A stretch of DNA of 64,000 bases from Bryobacterales bacterium (GTDB taxonomy: Bacteria; Acidobacteriota; Terriglobia; Bryobacterales; Bryobacteraceae), in the NCBI GenBank assembly GCA_947446025.1, contig CANFEY010000012.1:1-64000 (forward strand), given 5' to 3'. Positions 49,130 to 58,259 of the stretch are shown here, piece by piece (position 1 is the stretch's first letter; every line of letters starts with the position of its first letter). The notes beneath the pieces are model-generated. The model did not search any database, was not told the DNA's origin, and worked only from the letters and a program-made list of their open reading frames with translations. A program made the position numbers and the translations under genes.

Positions 49130-49807
49130 ATGTCTGCTCCGCTTAGTAAGGCTCCCCCTCCGCCACCCACCGCTGAGCGGCGCGCGCAGAGGCTGAAACA
49201 AAAACGGTTGATCATCAGCTGGGTGGCTGTTTTGCTGGTGGTTGGCCTCTCCTGGGAAGTTTACGACTACTACGCTTCGGCGGCCGCGCGGGCGGAGGAG
49301 CAAGTCAGGGAAGCAGCCAAACTCCTAAGCCCGGGCAACTATGAGCGGGCGGTGCCGCGACTGGACCAGGCCGTGGAAACGGACCCCACGTCGTGGAACG
49401 CTTACTTTCAACGGGGCTTGGCGAAGCAGAACCTTGACAAACTGGACGACGCGCTGGCGGACTTCGACCATGCGTTGGCGCTTAAGCCTGACTTGGTTGA
49501 GGCGCTGACGGCCCGCGCTGAGATCTTGCGTAGGCAGGGGAACCTAAAGCGGGCAATGGAGGAACTTACTAAGGCGCTGGAGTTTAAGGCCGACCTGACG
49601 GCGCACTATAGCAGAGGCTCGATCTACTCGGAATTGGGGCAACATCAGGAGGCGCTCGCCGATTTCACGTGGGTCATCGAGCAATCGCGCGATGCCCCGT
49701 TTGCGTACTTTGCCCGCGCCAAATCCCGGCGCGCGTTGGGGGACGAAGAAGGCGCGGTGGCAGACGAAAAGAAGGGCAATTCGTTCAACCGCGGCGTCGT
49801 GCGCTAA
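49130..49807 (+). CDS. Membrane-anchored TPR protein (second of a pair)
   Basis: 225 residues: a proline-rich cytoplasmic start, one helix (IISWVAVLLVVGLSWEVYDYYA) near 28-50, and TPR repeats (YFQRGLAKQNLDKLDDALADFDHALAL, ARAEILRRQGNLKRAMEELTKALEF, YSRGSIYSELGQHQEALADFTWVIEQ). It is a clear paralogue of the preceding gene. The acyl-CoA ligase starts 2 bp after its stop, so transcription may continue into it. Confidence 0.75.
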   Translation: MSAPLSKAPPPPPTAERRAQRLKQKRLIISWVAVLLVVGLSWEVYDYYASAAARAEEQVREAAKLLSPGNYERAVPRLDQAVETDPTSWNAYFQRGLAKQNLDKLDDALADFDHALALKPDLVEALTARAEILRRQGNLKRAMEELTKALEFKADLTAHYSRGSIYSELGQHQEALADFTWVIEQSRDAPFAYFARAKSRRALGDEEGAVADEKKGNSFNRGVVR

Positions 49808-49809
49808 CC

Positions 49810-51378
49810 ATGTTCGTTCCGTTGACGCCGCTCCGCTGTCTGCATCACGCCGCGGCGCTGTACGGGTCGCGCGTAGGGGTGGCGTGCGGACCTCGGGAAT
49901 TCACCTACACGGAATTGAAGCGAAGAGCAGAGCGCCTGGCGACAGGCCTGCGGGACTTGGGCGTTGCGCCCGGGGACCGCGTTGGCTACCTGAGCTTCAA
50001 CAACCACCAGTTGTTTGAGGGCTATTTCGGGGTACCCCAGGCACGCGCGGTATTGATGCCGCTGAACGTGCGCCTTTCCGAGCCCGAGTTGGCGGCGATC
50101 CTACAGCATTCCGGCGCGCGGGTGCTGATCTACGAAGACGAATTCCTGCCGCTGGTGGAACGCTTGCGGCGATCCTGCCCTGCGGTGGCCCACTGGATCA
50201 GCATTGAGCGCGACTATGAATCCGTACTGGCCGCGGGGCGCGAAGAACACGCCGACGTGATGAGCTATGACGAACTGGGGATCGCGGAGTTGTTCTACAC
50301 CAGCGGCTCCACGGGCGTGCCCAAGGGGGTCATGTTATCGCACAGGACGCTCTACCTGCACGCGCTCGATTATGCGCTGCAATACAGGCAGGCAGCGACG
50401 ATGATCGACTTGCACACCATCCCGCTCTATCACGCAAATGGTTGGGGGCGGCCGCAAGCTTCCACCATGCTGGGCACCAAGCAAATCATGGTGCGGCGCT
50501 TCGATCCCGAGCATGTGTTCCAACTGGTGGAGCGGCACAGGGCCACGGACATGTGCCTGGTGCCGACGATGGCGAATGCGCTGGTGAACTCTGGGGCGCG
50601 CGAGCGGTTCGATTTATCCAGCCTGCGCCATATCAACATGGGCGGCGCGGCGAACTCGCCGGAGTTGGTGGCGCGTGTGGAGAGGGCGTTCCCCGGGTGC
50701 GAGTGTTCGAGCGGCTATGGGCTGACCGAGACCTCGCCGGTGATCACGCACACTGAGCAAAAGCTGGCGCTGCGGTTACCTGATGAGGAACGCTACCTGC
50801 GGCAATCGAAGACAGGGTGGCCATTGCCGGGCGTGACGTTGCGCGTGGTGGATGCGGAGATGCGGGACGTGCCGCGCGACGGGGCGACGGTGGGGGAGAT
50901 CGTCGCCATGGGAGACCACGTGATGGACGGCTACTTCGGAGACGCGGCGGCGACGGAAGCTGCCTTCAGCGGACCGTGGCTGCACACCGGCGACATGGCG
51001 GTGTGGGAGGCCGACAACTACATCAACATTGTGGACCGCAAGAAGTTGATCATCGTGTCGGGAGGCGAGAATATCTCTTCGATAGAAGTCGAGAACACGA
51101 TTGCGGCGCATCCGGCGGTGCTGGAGTGCGCAGTGGTGGCGGCTCCCGATGAACGTTGGGGCGAAGTGCCTATGGCGTTTGTCGTCTTGCATCCGGGTGC
51201 GGAACTCACCGCGGAGGCCCTGCTCGGATTCTTGCGCGAGCGGCTGGCGAAATTCAAGCTGCCAAGAATCGTGGAGTTTTGCGAAGAGCCGCTTCCGAAG
51301 ACGGGGACGGGCAAGATTCGCAAGCTGGAATTGCGTGAGCGGTTCTGGGCGGATGAGAAAGCGCGGGTGAAGGGCTGA
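49810..51378 (+). CDS. AMP-dependent acyl-CoA synthetase / ligase
   Basis: An ANL-family enzyme of 522 residues that activates a carboxylic acid with ATP and CoA. The P-loop motif YTSGSTGVPKGVM is near residue 175, GYGLTETSP near 307, LHTGDMAV near 395 and PKTGTGKIRK, with the catalytic Lys, near 500. The profile resembles medium- or long-chain fatty acid ligases, but the acid is unknown. It could feed the CoA-transferase or the mutase in this window. The track start is 47 codons upstream in the TPR gene. prmA follows with a TGATG overlap. Confidence 0.9.
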   Translation: MFVPLTPLRCLHHAAALYGSRVGVACGPREFTYTELKRRAERLATGLRDLGVAPGDRVGYLSFNNHQLFEGYFGVPQARAVLMPLNVRLSEPELAAILQHSGARVLIYEDEFLPLVERLRRSCPAVAHWISIERDYESVLAAGREEHADVMSYDELGIAELFYTSGSTGVPKGVMLSHRTLYLHALDYALQYRQAATMIDLHTIPLYHANGWGRPQASTMLGTKQIMVRRFDPEHVFQLVERHRATDMCLVPTMANALVNSGARERFDLSSLRHINMGGAANSPELVARVERAFPGCECSSGYGLTETSPVITHTEQKLALRLPDEERYLRQSKTGWPLPGVTLRVVDAEMRDVPRDGATVGEIVAMGDHVMDGYFGDAAATEAAFSGPWLHTGDMAVWEADNYINIVDRKKLIIVSGGENISSIEVENTIAAHPAVLECAVVAAPDERWGEVPMAFVVLHPGAELTAEALLGFLRERLAKFKLPRIVEFCEEPLPKTGTGKIRKLELRERFWADEKARVKG

Positions 51379-52040
51379 TGTTCACGGTACGGATCGCGGT
51401 GGAGCCGGCGGATCAAGACGTGTTGCTGGGGGACTTGTGGGAAGCGGGAACGCTCGGAGTCACCGAAGAAGACGGCTGCGTTGAGGCTTGGTTTGAGACG
51501 AAGGAAGCGGCGTCGCGTTTTGGAACCGCGGTCCCCGCGCCGGAGCGGGATTGGGTGGCGGAGATGAAAGCCTCCTGGCCGGCACTGCTGGTGGGCGAGA
51601 AATTCTTTGTGGTGCCGCCGTGGTGCGACGATCCTACACCGGCGGGGCGGTTTCGTTTGGAGATCAACCCCGGGCAGCAGTGCGGCACGGGACAGCATCC
51701 ATGCACGCAGAAGTGTCTGGCCGCGATGGAGCGCTGCATCCGCCCGGGGGATTCGGTGCTGGACGTGGGCAGCGGCTCGGGCATCCTTTCAATTGCCGCG
51801 AAGTTGCTGGGCGCGGGGAGAGTGGTCGCTTGCGATATCGACCTGGAGACCGCGCGGCCTGTACCGTTCTTTCAGGGCAGCGTGGATGCGGTGCGGTCCG
51901 GTTCATTCGATGTTGTGGTGGCGAACATCAGCGAAGAGGTCATTGGAGAGATGCTGGCGGACTTTGAGCGCGTCGCTCGGGTGCGTATTCTCTCTGGCTT
52001 CCAGGACGACGCCGGCGATTGGACCTGCCAGGTGCGCTAG
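51378..52040 (+). CDS. prmA: Ribosomal protein L11 methyltransferase-like protein
   Basis: PrmA trimethylates ribosomal protein L11 with SAM. The 220 residues contain QCGTGQHPCTQKCL (the family's GTGxHxTT), the SAM motif VLDVGSGSGILSIAAK and VVVANISEE. It is shorter than E. coli PrmA (293), mainly at the N-terminus, as in some other phyla. The C in place of T after GTGQHP is a small variation. It overlaps the convergent TIM-barrel gene by 4 bp. Confidence 0.82.
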   Translation: MFTVRIAVEPADQDVLLGDLWEAGTLGVTEEDGCVEAWFETKEAASRFGTAVPAPERDWVAEMKASWPALLVGEKFFVVPPWCDDPTPAGRFRLEINPGQQCGTGQHPCTQKCLAAMERCIRPGDSVLDVGSGSGILSIAAKLLGAGRVVACDIDLETARPVPFFQGSVDAVRSGSFDVVVANISEEVIGEMLADFERVARVRILSGFQDDAGDWTCQVR

Positions 52041-52873
52041 CCGCGCATTTGCTTGTAGGTCGCGAGGCACTTGGCGGCGGTGTCCAGTGAACTGAAGCGG
52101 CTGCCTTCCTGCTCGATCAGATAGTATTCAACGCCGCCGACGGATTCGGCGGCCTCGAAGATCGCCTTCCACGGCGTGTCACCTTCTCCGAAAAGTGTAC
52201 GGTAGCCGCGATCCGGGCCTTGGCCCGCGCCCCAGTCCTTGCAGTGGACGCTCCTGATGCGACCGGGGTTGGCCTTGATCCACGCGATGGGGTCGGCTCG
52301 GGCTTCGATACACGTGCCTGCGTCGAATTGAAGGATGAAGTCCTTGGGAGTGCTCGCGGCCAGCACGTCCATGGGGCGCTGGCCTTCCACCACGCGCCAC
52401 TCTGTTTGATGATTGTGGAAGCCCGTCGCCATGCCTAGCGGCTTGAGACGTTCGGAGACCGCGGTCATGCGCGCGCCCCATTGCGTCCAACCGTCAATGC
52501 CGGTCATGCGCGGGGCGCTGGCGGCTATCGGGTAGCGCGAACCAATGATCTGATTTAGCTCAATGACCTTTGCAAGATTCGCGTCATCGAAGTAGTTGGC
52601 GTTGTTGTGCGTGGAGTTGCAGCGGATGCCTTCGCCGTCCAGCACGTTGCGGATTTCCTTGGCGTGATCGGTGGTCCAGTTGAAGTAAGGCGCGTAGAAT
52701 TCGACGCTTTCGTAACCCATCTTGGCGACGGCGCGCACGGTGGCGATTTCGTCCTTCATGAGTTCGTCGCGCACGGAGTAGAGTTCCAAGCCCACGGGGA
52801 TTCTTCGGGCTTGCGCCAAGGCAGCGGGTGCCGCGGCTGCCAGAGCGGCGAACGTTCGTCGACTCATTTCCAT
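52037..52873 (-). CDS. Exported sugar-phosphate isomerase/epimerase-type TIM barrel
   Basis: An AP endonuclease 2-like barrel of 278 residues with a twin-residue signal (SRRTFAALAAAAPAALAQ). GLELYSVRDEL, YESVEFYAPYF, GFHNHQTEW and SVHCKDWGAG contain the metal-ligand His, Glu and Asp set of xylose-isomerase-like barrels. Acidobacteria have many such proteins; the substrates are sugars or inositol derivatives. Start choice: the ATG giving MEMSRR has TATCGT 7 nt upstream; the track start is 15 codons earlier. Confidence 0.78.
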   Translation of the reverse strand: MEMSRRTFAALAAAAPAALAQARRIPVGLELYSVRDELMKDEIATVRAVAKMGYESVEFYAPYFNWTTDHAKEIRNVLDGEGIRCNSTHNNANYFDDANLAKVIELNQIIGSRYPIAASAPRMTGIDGWTQWGARMTAVSERLKPLGMATGFHNHQTEWRVVEGQRPMDVLAASTPKDFILQFDAGTCIEARADPIAWIKANPGRIRSVHCKDWGAGQGPDRGYRTLFGEGDTPWKAIFEAAESVGGVEYYLIEQEGSRFSSLDTAAKCLATYKQMRG

Positions 52874-52880
52874 GCCCCAC

Positions 52881-52886
52881 ACGATA
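52881..52886 (-). promoter_or_regulatory. Candidate -10 box TATCGT
   Basis: TATCGT lies 7 nt before the preferred ATG of the exported isomerase gene, in the short divergent gap with the second aldo/keto reductase. Confidence 0.35.
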
Positions 52887-52909
52887 TCACGGTTTGCGAC
52901 ACTGACAGG

Positions 52910-53938
52910 ATGCAGCATTCTCGGCTTGGGGATTCAGGATTGGTGGTATCAAAGCTCGCGTTCGGGGCGATGACGTTTGGCACGGGGCAAGGGCCGTTCG
53001 CGGCGGTGTCAAAAGTGGACGCGGCGTTAGCGGATCAGATGGTGGGCAGGTGCCTCGATGCGGGCATCAACCACTTCAATTCGGCGGACGGATACACTGG
53101 AGGGCAATCGGAGGAGATGCTCGGAAAAGCGCTGGGAACACGGCGCAAGGATGTCGTGATTTCCACCAAGGTCGGCTTCCGCAGCGCGCCGGCATTGCTT
53201 CATCAAGGTCTCTCGCGGCAACACATTCTTGCGTCCTGTGAAGGGAGCTTGAGGCGGTTGGGCACGGATTACATCGACGTCTACTTGGTGCATCGGGTGG
53301 ATTTGAACACACCGGTGGAGGAGACAGTGGCAGCGCTGGAGTCCTTGGTGCAGCAGGGCAAGGTGCGTTACGTGGGGTTTTCGAACTGGCCTGCGTGGAT
53401 GGCGGCGAAGGCGGTGGGTTTGCAGAAGTCGAGCGGCGCTTCGCAGTTTCGCGCAGCGGAGCTGTATTACTCGCTGGTAGGCCGCGACTTTGAGCATGAC
53501 CTGGAGCCGTTCGTTCACAACGCCGGGATCGGCGTGTTTGTTTGGAGTCCGCTGGCTGGGGGCTTTCTCACCGGCAAGTACACACGCGAAGAACCGCAGG
53601 GTGGCGGCGGGCGGTTGAGCAGCCTGGACATGCTGCCCTATGACCGCGCCAAGGGACACGATGTGGTGGACGCGTTGCGCGAGATGGCGGCTGCGCGCAA
53701 TGCGTTGCCTGCGCAGATCGCGTTGGCGTGGCTGATGGCAAAGCGCACCGTGGCCTCGGTGTTGATCGGCGCGAACAAGATGGCGCAGCTGGACGACAAC
53801 CTTGCGGCGGCGGATGTGAAGCTGACCTCGGAAGAGCTGCAGCGGCTGGACACGTTGACAGCGGTCCCGCTTCCGTATCCGCATTGGTTCACCGAGCGTG
53901 TGCAGGATCAGGCTGTGATGGCGGCGCTGAAGGGGTGA
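52910..53938 (+). CDS. Aldo/keto reductase (second copy)
   Basis: A 342-residue AKR with HFNSADGYTGGQSEEM (catalytic Asp and Tyr), VISTKVGFR (Lys) and VYLVHRVD (His). VGFSNWPAWM, SPLAGGFLTGKY and LIGANKMAQLDDN form the cofactor site. It is only distantly similar to the first AKR here. The track start is 101 codons upstream, antisense to the isomerase; the ATG giving MQHSRLGDSGLVV is the family's normal N-terminus. It probably reads into the MscS gene 1 bp later. Confidence 0.88.
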   Translation: MQHSRLGDSGLVVSKLAFGAMTFGTGQGPFAAVSKVDAALADQMVGRCLDAGINHFNSADGYTGGQSEEMLGKALGTRRKDVVISTKVGFRSAPALLHQGLSRQHILASCEGSLRRLGTDYIDVYLVHRVDLNTPVEETVAALESLVQQGKVRYVGFSNWPAWMAAKAVGLQKSSGASQFRAAELYYSLVGRDFEHDLEPFVHNAGIGVFVWSPLAGGFLTGKYTREEPQGGGGRLSSLDMLPYDRAKGHDVVDALREMAAARNALPAQIALAWLMAKRTVASVLIGANKMAQLDDNLAAADVKLTSEELQRLDTLTAVPLPYPHWFTERVQDQAVMAALKG

Positions 53939-53987
53939 TGTGCTGAATTTCATTCCAGAGACGTAGCGTGCGGCGGCGGTCCCGCTG

Positions 53988-54932
53988 ATGGTGTTCGCCG
54001 CGGTGTTGGCGGCGGGGTTGTTGTTGCGCCGCTTTCTGACGGCCCGGCTGCGCAAGTGGACGCGCTCGACGGAGACTCGCTTTGATGAGACGCTGCTCGA
54101 ATCCCTGCGCGGGCCGGCGTTGCTGTGGGTGGTGATCCTGGCTATCTACGTGGCCACAGACACTTCGCAGCTGCCGCGCACGGTGACGTTTTGGTCGGAG
54201 CGCGCACTGCTGGTGTTATGGATCGTGTCGCTGACGCTCGCGGCCACTCGTCTGGCGGGGCGATTGGTGCGCGTGTACTTGCCGGTGGGCACGCTGACGG
54301 AATTGCTAGCGAGCTTGACGGTGGGTTCGCTAGGGGCGTTGGCGTTGTTGCAAGTGCTGGGGATCGACATCCGACCGATCCTCGCTGCGTTAGGTGTGGG
54401 CGGGTTGGCAGTCGCGCTGGCGTTGCAGGACACGCTGTCGAATCTGTTCGCTGGATTCTACGTGAGCTTGGCGGGGCAGATCCGCGTGGGAGACTTCATC
54501 CAGTTGGAATCGGGCCAGCGCGGGTATGTGACGGATATCGGCTGGCGGAGTACCACATTGCGCGAGCGGCAGAACAATCTCATCGTGATCCCGAACAACA
54601 AGCTGAGCCAGAGCACGGTGACGAATTTTCATTTACCCGACCGGCGCATGGCGCTGCCGTTGCAAATTGGCGTGGCAGTGGATTCGGACGTGGAAAAGGT
54701 GGAGCGCGTGTTGCTGGATGTGGCACGATCCGCGGAGGTGCCGGGGTTACTGAAGGAGCCTGCGCCGTCGGCGTTGCTGTTGGGGTTCGGCGAACGGTCC
54801 TTAGACTTCACGCTGGTGTGCCAAATCGGGGACTTTGAAGATCAGTTCCGCGTACAGCACGAACTGCGCAAGCGCATCGTCGAACGCTTCCGCAAGGAAG
54901 GCATCTTCATCCCGCGCGCGCCGTCGGCTTAG
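53988..54932 (+). CDS. MscS-family mechanosensitive channel (5' end interrupted by TAG)
   Basis: MscS channels release solutes on osmotic downshift through the inner membrane. The pore helix GVGGLAVALALQDTLSNLFAGF and the beta domain IRVGDFIQLESGQRGYVTDIGWRSTTLRERQNNLIVIPN fit well, with four helices before them. This in-frame stretch continues upstream: GTG CTG AAT TTC ATT CCA GAG ACG TAG, then RAAAVPLMVF. A GTG overlapping the AKR stop (TGATG) would be the natural start, so a TAG has probably replaced a sense codon (TGG fits). From the internal ATG, 314 residues remain and the core is whole. Confidence 0.85.
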   Translation: MVFAAVLAAGLLLRRFLTARLRKWTRSTETRFDETLLESLRGPALLWVVILAIYVATDTSQLPRTVTFWSERALLVLWIVSLTLAATRLAGRLVRVYLPVGTLTELLASLTVGSLGALALLQVLGIDIRPILAALGVGGLAVALALQDTLSNLFAGFYVSLAGQIRVGDFIQLESGQRGYVTDIGWRSTTLRERQNNLIVIPNNKLSQSTVTNFHLPDRRMALPLQIGVAVDSDVEKVERVLLDVARSAEVPGLLKEPAPSALLLGFGERSLDFTLVCQIGDFEDQFRVQHELRKRIVERFRKEGIFIPRAPSA

Positions 54933-56215
54933 AGTTTTGCCGGCTTGAAGCCGCCCTTGGAGCGGTCGTAGAGCAAAATCGCGCCGAAGACCACGAGAAG
55001 GATCGCGGGAAGAATTGCCACGGCGCGGAAGGATTCCTGCGCGGCCTGACCTAGGATTGTGTTGAGCGCGTCACCTTCGAGCGCGTTAAAGGCGGCGTCG
55101 CCGCCCGCGAGACGGATCTTCGCGGTGTCATAGATGCTGCCCATTTCCGGCAAGACGAATTGAATCGAGAGTGTTCCCGCCGTGCCCATCAGCCCCATGA
55201 GTAGCGCTCCGCCACGCGGGAAGCGTTCGGATGAGGTGGCGAGCATGGTCGGCCACATGTAGCAGACTCCTGTTCCCCAGAGCGTGGCTGCGAGCAGGCC
55301 GGTGATGGGCGAATCCGCGTAGCTCAGCGCCACCAAGCCGAGCGCTGCCCCCAAGCAGGAAAACCACAAAACACCGATGGGAGATAGCTTGTGTACCAGC
55401 GGTCCTGCGAAATGCCGCATGAGGAACATGAGTCCGCTGACGTACACCAGCAGCAGGATGCCGGGCATGCCTACGGTGCGGCTGAGTGCGAGGTCCACCC
55501 ATTGCCCGGGCGCGAGTTCCGATGCCGCTGTGAGGAACATGGAGCAGAAGAGCACGAGAAACATCGGGTTCAGCAACTCTTTGAACATCGAACCGGTGGA
55601 GAGCCCAGCGGCGGCGCGTTCGGTGGGCGGATACTTCACGCCGAGCGACATGATGAACACAACAATCGCAGGCAGCAGCACAAGACCGAGCTTCATTTGA
55701 AAGCCAAGCTGCATGTCCGACATCGCAACGCCGAGCAAGCCGCCGATGACCAGGCCTCCGGGCCACCAGGCGTGGGCGGAGTTGAGCTTGGCCGTCTTGT
55801 CGCCGGGGTACAGAGATGCGATCAGCGGGTTCATGACGGTTTCCGTGATGCCCCAACCGACGCCTGCGATTGCCGCGCCGATCCACAGCACGTTGTACGC
55901 GCCTTGGCCGGTCGCGATTTCGCCGGCGAATCCCATGAGCAGCATGCCGACGGCGACCAAAACGGGGGCGAGCGGAAGCAACAGACCCATCCCGATGATG
56001 TCGAGCAGCGGACTGCTGATCGCAATGGTGATGGCGAAGGCCAGGAACGGAACACCGAGCACGGTGCCGATCATCTCGGCGGAATGCAGTTTGTCGATGG
56101 GGTCCAGATAGGTGCGCTGCAAGTCCGCGGCGGCGTTGGCGCGCAGGGCGTTGGCGATGCCGGACATGCACAGCGCCATGCTGCTGGTCCAGAACAGACG
56201 GCTCTCGTTGAACAC
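54929..56215 (-). CDS. MFS transporter (sugar-transporter-like)
   Basis: 428 residues with about twelve hydrophobic helices. NPLIASLYPGDKTAKLNSAHAWWPGGLVIGG resembles the FucP/NanT-type central motif, and HFAGPLVHKLSPIGVLWF and SIQFVLPEMGSIYDTAKI follow. The substrate is likely a sugar or sugar-acid, given the neighbouring oxidoreductase and isomerase. The track start lies upstream in the oxidoreductase gene. GTG overlapping its stop (TAGTG) is chosen. It is the last gene of the seven-gene minus-strand unit, overlapping the mscS stop by 4 bp. Confidence 0.82.
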   Translation of the reverse strand: MFNESRLFWTSSMALCMSGIANALRANAAADLQRTYLDPIDKLHSAEMIGTVLGVPFLAFAITIAISSPLLDIIGMGLLLPLAPVLVAVGMLLMGFAGEIATGQGAYNVLWIGAAIAGVGWGITETVMNPLIASLYPGDKTAKLNSAHAWWPGGLVIGGLLGVAMSDMQLGFQMKLGLVLLPAIVVFIMSLGVKYPPTERAAAGLSTGSMFKELLNPMFLVLFCSMFLTAASELAPGQWVDLALSRTVGMPGILLLVYVSGLMFLMRHFAGPLVHKLSPIGVLWFSCLGAALGLVALSYADSPITGLLAATLWGTGVCYMWPTMLATSSERFPRGGALLMGLMGTAGTLSIQFVLPEMGSIYDTAKIRLAGGDAAFNALEGDALNTILGQAAQESFRAVAILPAILLVVFGAILLYDRSKGGFKPAKL

Positions 56216-57303
56216 TATGCAACCTCGACCCAAGCGTGCGCTTTGTGGCTCGCCAGCTCGGCTTCTAGAATTTTCAACTGGCGCAAGCCGTCGGCGAACT
56301 GCGGGTATTCGGGCGCGACGGTGGGGTCGGCAATGGACGCATAGAAGCGGCGGAAGACTTGCTTGAACGTATCGTCGTAGCCCTCGCTGTGGCCGCCGGG
56401 GAGGTCGGCGTAAGAACGCGCGGCTCCGTGCATCAGCGATGGATCTTTCACGATCGTCTGGTTCGGGGAGTTTCGGTGGCCGATCCACAGTTCGTCGGGG
56501 CGCTCCTGATTCCACGCAACGGACGCTTTCGAGCCGTAGATTTCGATACTCAGGCGATTCTTGCAGCCCGCGGACACTTGGCTGGCGGTGAATGATCCAC
56601 GCGCGCGATCACCCATGCGGAAGATGACGGAGGCGAAGTCTTCGGTGTCGATGGGAATCTCGTCGTAGTCGCTGGGAGCAAGCGTTTTGCCCGCGAAGGT
56701 CTCGACGATGCCCTTGGGGCGCTTGCGGGTCTTGTGGAATGTTTGCAAGTCGGCGCAAACGGAGGTAATGCGCAGGCCGGAGACGTGCTCCGCCATGTCA
56801 CACCAATGCGAGCCGATATCGCCGAGCGCGCGCAAAGCTCCGCCGATGTTGCTTTCAATGCGCCAGTTCCAGTCCGTGTCGTAGAGCAGCCAGTCTTGCG
56901 AGTAGGTGCCTTGCGCGACCAGGATCTCACCGAGTTCGCCGGCCTCGCGCATGCGGCGCATGTGTTGCACCATCGGGTAGTAGCGCAGGTTGTGGCAGGT
57001 CGCGTTGCGCAGCCCGCGGGCGTTGGCTAGCTCGGTGAGCATGGCGGCGTCGGCGGATGAAGTCGCGAGTGGCTTTTCGCACAACACGTGTTTGCCGGCT
57101 TCGAGCGCGGACTTCGCCAGAGGAACGTGAGACGAGTTCGGCGTACAGATGTGGACAGCGGTAACGGTTGGGTCCGCCATCACCGCGCGCACGGCGGCTT
57201 CGTCGCGGCTGGTTACGGAGAGGGCCTCGACGTTGCCAAGGCGGCGGAGTCCTTCAAGGTGCACCCGGCCCATGAAGCCGGTACCGAGAACCGCGGCCCT
57301 CAT
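56215..57303 (-). CDS. Gfo/Idh/MocA-family NAD(P) oxidoreductase
   Basis: A 362-residue sugar dehydrogenase-like protein. The Rossmann motif AVLGTGFMGRVHLEGL is at the N-terminus, EKPLA (the family's catalytic-loop Lys) near residue 90, and GGALRALGDIGSHWCDMAEHVSG near 165 contributes the G.H..D site. The sugar is not known. The ATG giving MRAAVLGTG overlaps the next gene's stop (ATGA), so I prefer it to the track GTG. It forms a cassette with the isomerase and the transporter. Confidence 0.88.
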   Translation of the reverse strand: MRAAVLGTGFMGRVHLEGLRRLGNVEALSVTSRDEAAVRAVMADPTVTAVHICTPNSSHVPLAKSALEAGKHVLCEKPLATSSADAAMLTELANARGLRNATCHNLRYYPMVQHMRRMREAGELGEILVAQGTYSQDWLLYDTDWNWRIESNIGGALRALGDIGSHWCDMAEHVSGLRITSVCADLQTFHKTRKRPKGIVETFAGKTLAPSDYDEIPIDTEDFASVIFRMGDRARGSFTASQVSAGCKNRLSIEIYGSKASVAWNQERPDELWIGHRNSPNQTIVKDPSLMHGAARSYADLPGGHSEGYDDTFKQVFRRFYASIADPTVAPEYPQFADGLRQLKILEAELASHKAHAWVEVA

Positions 57304-58259
57304 ACCCACCACGCCGCTCCTGGCTGCGCGGTCGGAACGAGGCCTTTGAGGAAAGTTGCCGCGCGGTTCAAGCCTTCTTCGGCGGAGAGCAGGCTGTCTT
57401 CATGCTCGATCGACAGCACGTAGTCGTAACCGAACATGCGCAAGGTGGAAACAAACTCGCGCCACCATTCCTCGCCATGCCCGTAGCCGCAGGTGCGGAA
57501 GATCCAGGCGCGATTGCGTTCGTCGGTATAGGCTTTGGTGTCGAGTACGCCGCTCATGGGCAGGTTGCGCTCGTAGATCTGTGTGTCCTTGGCGTGGACG
57601 TGGAAGATCGCGTCGCCCAAGATGCGGATGGCTGCGATGGCATCGATACCTTGCCAGAACATGTGGCTGGGATCGTAGTTGCAACCGATGCTCGGGCCCG
57701 CGATGTCGCGCAGACGCAGCATGTTCTCTGGGCTGTAGGCCACGAAGCCAGGATGCATCTCCACTGCGATTTTTACGCCGTGGTCCGCAGCGAACTTGCC
57801 ATGCGCCTTCCAAAAGGGCGTTACTACTTGATCCCACTGCCACTTCAGTGTCTCGAGATATTCGGGCGGCCACGGGCACGTCACCCAGTTGGGACGCAGC
57901 GCGTTGGGCCCGTCACCGGGGCAGCCGGAAAAATCGACCACCACCGGCACGCCGAGCTTTTCGGCCAGCAGCACCGTCTTGCGGCTGACGCCGCTATGCT
58001 CGACCGCGATCTTCGCGTCAGGATGAATCGGATTACCGTGGCAGCTCAGCGCACTGATGCTGAAGCCGTTATCGTCGAGCAGCTTGCGGAACGCGTCGCA
58101 TTCGCGCTCGTCGTCGAGCATGGACAGCTTGCAGTGCGCGTTGCCCGGATAATTTCCCGTGGCCAACTCCACCGTCGAGATGCCCTGCGCCTTTAGTTTC
58201 TTGAGAACGTCCGCCAGCGGAAGTCCCGAAAGTAGTGGTGTGAAAACTCCAACTCGCAA
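57300..58259 (-). CDS. Sugar-phosphate isomerase/epimerase (TIM barrel)
   Basis: A 319-residue AP2-like barrel without a signal peptide. ALSCHGNPIHPD, VKIAVEMHPGFVAYSPEN, GCNYDPSHMFWQG, HVHAKDTQIY and LSIEHEDSLLSAEEG contain the metal-ligand residues (Glu, Asp, His). This type often acts with Gfo/Idh/MocA dehydrogenases on inositol- or keto-sugars. TTG is the start, immediately after the TAA of the upstream DUF6152 gene (TAATTG), so translation is coupled. Confidence 0.85.
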   Translation of the reverse strand: MRVGVFTPLLSGLPLADVLKKLKAQGISTVELATGNYPGNAHCKLSMLDDERECDAFRKLLDDNGFSISALSCHGNPIHPDAKIAVEHSGVSRKTVLLAEKLGVPVVVDFSGCPGDGPNALRPNWVTCPWPPEYLETLKWQWDQVVTPFWKAHGKFAADHGVKIAVEMHPGFVAYSPENMLRLRDIAGPSIGCNYDPSHMFWQGIDAIAAIRILGDAIFHVHAKDTQIYERNLPMSGVLDTKAYTDERNRAWIFRTCGYGHGEEWWREFVSTLRMFGYDYVLSIEHEDSLLSAEEGLNRAATFLKGLVPTAQPGAAWWV

